Assembly: GCA_012839205.1 (NCBI GenBank)
Contig: DUNT01000019.1
Coordinates: 1-64,000 of the forward strand
DNA from: Clostridiaceae bacterium
Lineage (GTDB): Bacteria; Bacillota; Clostridia; DSM-8532
Length of the DNA: 64,000 nt
Reading direction: 5' to 3'
The notes under the pieces were generated by a model. That model searched no databases. It was not told the DNA's origin and saw nothing but the letters and a program-made list of their open reading frames with translations. This document shows, one piece after another, positions 63,901 to 64,000 of this stretch (the stretch's first letter is position 1; every line of letters starts with the position of its first letter). Made by a program: the position numbers and the translations under genes.

Positions 63901-64000
63901 CCGTTATTCAATTAATCTCACTATTAGAAAAGGACGGTTACAGTATAAAAACTGAAGACGTATATAAAAATCCTACTATAAAAAAATTAGGTCAATGGAT
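60906..64000 (+). CDS. non-ribosomal peptide synthetase, 5' part (C-A-PCP), runs off the window
   Basis: The frame is open from ATG 60906 (GGAGGG ~8 nt upstream) to the window end: 1031 codons, no stop. A condensation domain (~1-430) has HHIISDAW near 138-145 (HHxxxDG with Ala last) and GMFVSTIPLRI. An adenylation domain (~455-955) has LYTSGSSGLPKGV, NGYGPTETT, YKTGDMARW, KLRGYRIELEEIE and NSNGKRD. A peptidyl carrier domain has the attachment Ser in EYGADSLTVIQL (~991). My hand-read pocket positions are D-I-F-T-M-G-G-I-G, which I cannot match to a substrate. Starting with C suggests N-acylation or a middle module. It looks more AT-rich than its neighbours, hinting at transfer. Confidence 0.93.
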   Translation, partial: MSDTIYYPLTSPQLSIWYTDRMYSGTSISNVAGTLRIKEKVDIEVLDKAINYYIKNNDGIRLRICLDGEGNPQQYVSEYVYKKIEVKDFSNFADPIRAMQEWDRQETLRPFDLLNSELFRFVIIKLNDFDIGFYIITHHIISDAWNMSLLGSSIVDCYCKIKKNPDDTSLNDTMPSYTSFIEDEQLYIKSSRYEKDKNYWEETFGAYPETTFLKIRQTNEFSAKTKRKTFIAPKKFTNKLRAYCQENKITPYPLFISALAMYINRILDKDDIIIGTPILNRLNRTYKNTAGMFVSTIPLRIGINNQDSFLDLSQDVLEICLKSYRHQRYPYDHILKHVREKHNIKENLYDIVLSYQNSKFDKSFDVDYITRWHFNEYQSNSFTMHINDRDDEGVLIIDYDYHSDLYYDKEIEFIHQHVLSLLWHALDNPNNLICKIEMLSENEKKKILHDFNDTYADYPREKTIHQLFEEQVEKTPNNVAIVFEDNRLTYKELNQKANSLANVLRNEGIGPDDVVGIMAPRSLELIIGILAILKAGGAFLPIEPGFPDERKKYLLNNSGAKLLISTKELYSFEYGIGLIDIYDCNNYRKELYENLPHVNMSSDMVYVLYTSGSSGLPKGVIIEHKSLHNFVSGVKKVLDFNPSSVVLSVTTVCFDIFAFELFTSLLSGSTVIISNENEQNNPRVLGELILNNNVSTILTTPSRMKLFVNVEVFKKSLLKVKQIMLGGEELELSFVNKLRKLTDARIINGYGPTETTIGVTFKDVTKSNKVTIGKPISNTKCYILDKYSNLVPIGIQGELCISGECLARGYLNNNELTNSAFVLNPFNENERLYKTGDMARWFPEGEIEFLGRKDKQVKLRGYRIELEEIENAILKYKGIKDVAVVLKKNSDYGDLLCAYCVSNDTIIIKDLKSLLARQLPRYMVPRIIMEVESIPINSNGKRDTSRLPDIDYSSLASDSIIKPSTKMEKKLLDMFHKLVKGSRISIDDNIFEYGADSLTVIQLISLLEKDGYSIKTEDVYKNPTIKKLGQW

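Noticed and set aside
1-64000. tRNA or rRNA genes
   Set aside because: I saw no T-loop/CCA-like tRNA signature and no rRNA sequence on either strand by eye; a covariance scan would be needed to be certain.

Overview
The window looks like the chromosome of an AT-rich, spore-forming, Gram-positive anaerobe of the class Clostridia. The evidence is a Tlp-type small acid-soluble spore protein, RNase J, a MurT/GatD lipid II amidation pair, a T-box and a lysine riboswitch of Firmicute type, strong GGAGG ribosome binding sites with many TTG/GTG starts, an iron-dependent alcohol dehydrogenase and a class II aldolase. A more exact placement is a guess; a relative of the Ruminiclostridium/Hungateiclostridium group would fit. 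No rRNA, tRNA, CRISPR array, intact transposase or prophage is visible.

Layout. 1-22 kb is mostly housekeeping: murT-gatD (minus), polA-coaE and a small unknown gene, fba, cca, rnj, a DacF-type carboxypeptidase, comEA, a large exported GHL10-amidase fusion, an alcohol dehydrogenase with an M24 peptidase, a DEAD-box helicase and a glucan phosphorylase. 22-31 kb is an envelope region. Two tandem exported transglutaminase-like paralogues precede a five-gene run: Asp/Glu-family racemase, DltA-like adenylation enzyme, acyl carrier protein, MBOAT acyltransferase and SGNH-like membrane-anchored protein. This run resembles a Dlt system that has been given its own racemase and Alg-type transfer proteins, and it is the most interesting unit here. 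31-40 kb holds a lipoprotein, an aromatic-acid-exporter-like protein, a TetR regulator and a decayed chemotaxis operon. In that operon cheY and cheB are intact, cheA carries an amber codon, and cheA is fused by deletion to the last ~64 codons of cheR. A three-PAS hybrid kinase and a response regulator follow.

40-50 kb holds tag, an MFS exporter, a padR-DUF1700-SDR-SDR operon, and a complete branched-chain amino acid ABC operon (livJHMGF plus a CBS-ACT protein) behind a T-box leader whose specifier reads best as CUC (Leu). 50-54 kb is a second envelope acylation pair (MBOAT plus DHHW protein), preceded by a triplicated REP-like 27-bp unit and followed by a large dispersed-repeat block. 54-64 kb holds carB behind three phased ARG boxes, tlp, a polar amino acid ABC transporter under a lysine riboswitch (hence probably a lysine importer), and the first ~1031 codons of an NRPS (C-A-PCP) that runs off the window.

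Themes. Amino acid supply is controlled by three different sensors: tRNA T-box, lysine aptamer and ArgR-type boxes. Two separate MBOAT-based systems point to modified surface polymers. A family of intergenic repeats (GTCATYCTGA...GAATCTT type) occurs in at least five gaps, and the copies at the left edge and at 53.9 kb are near-identical over ~57 bp in opposite orientation. Coordinates were read by hand and start codons were chosen from visible ribosome binding sites. No database search, alignment program or folding program was run.
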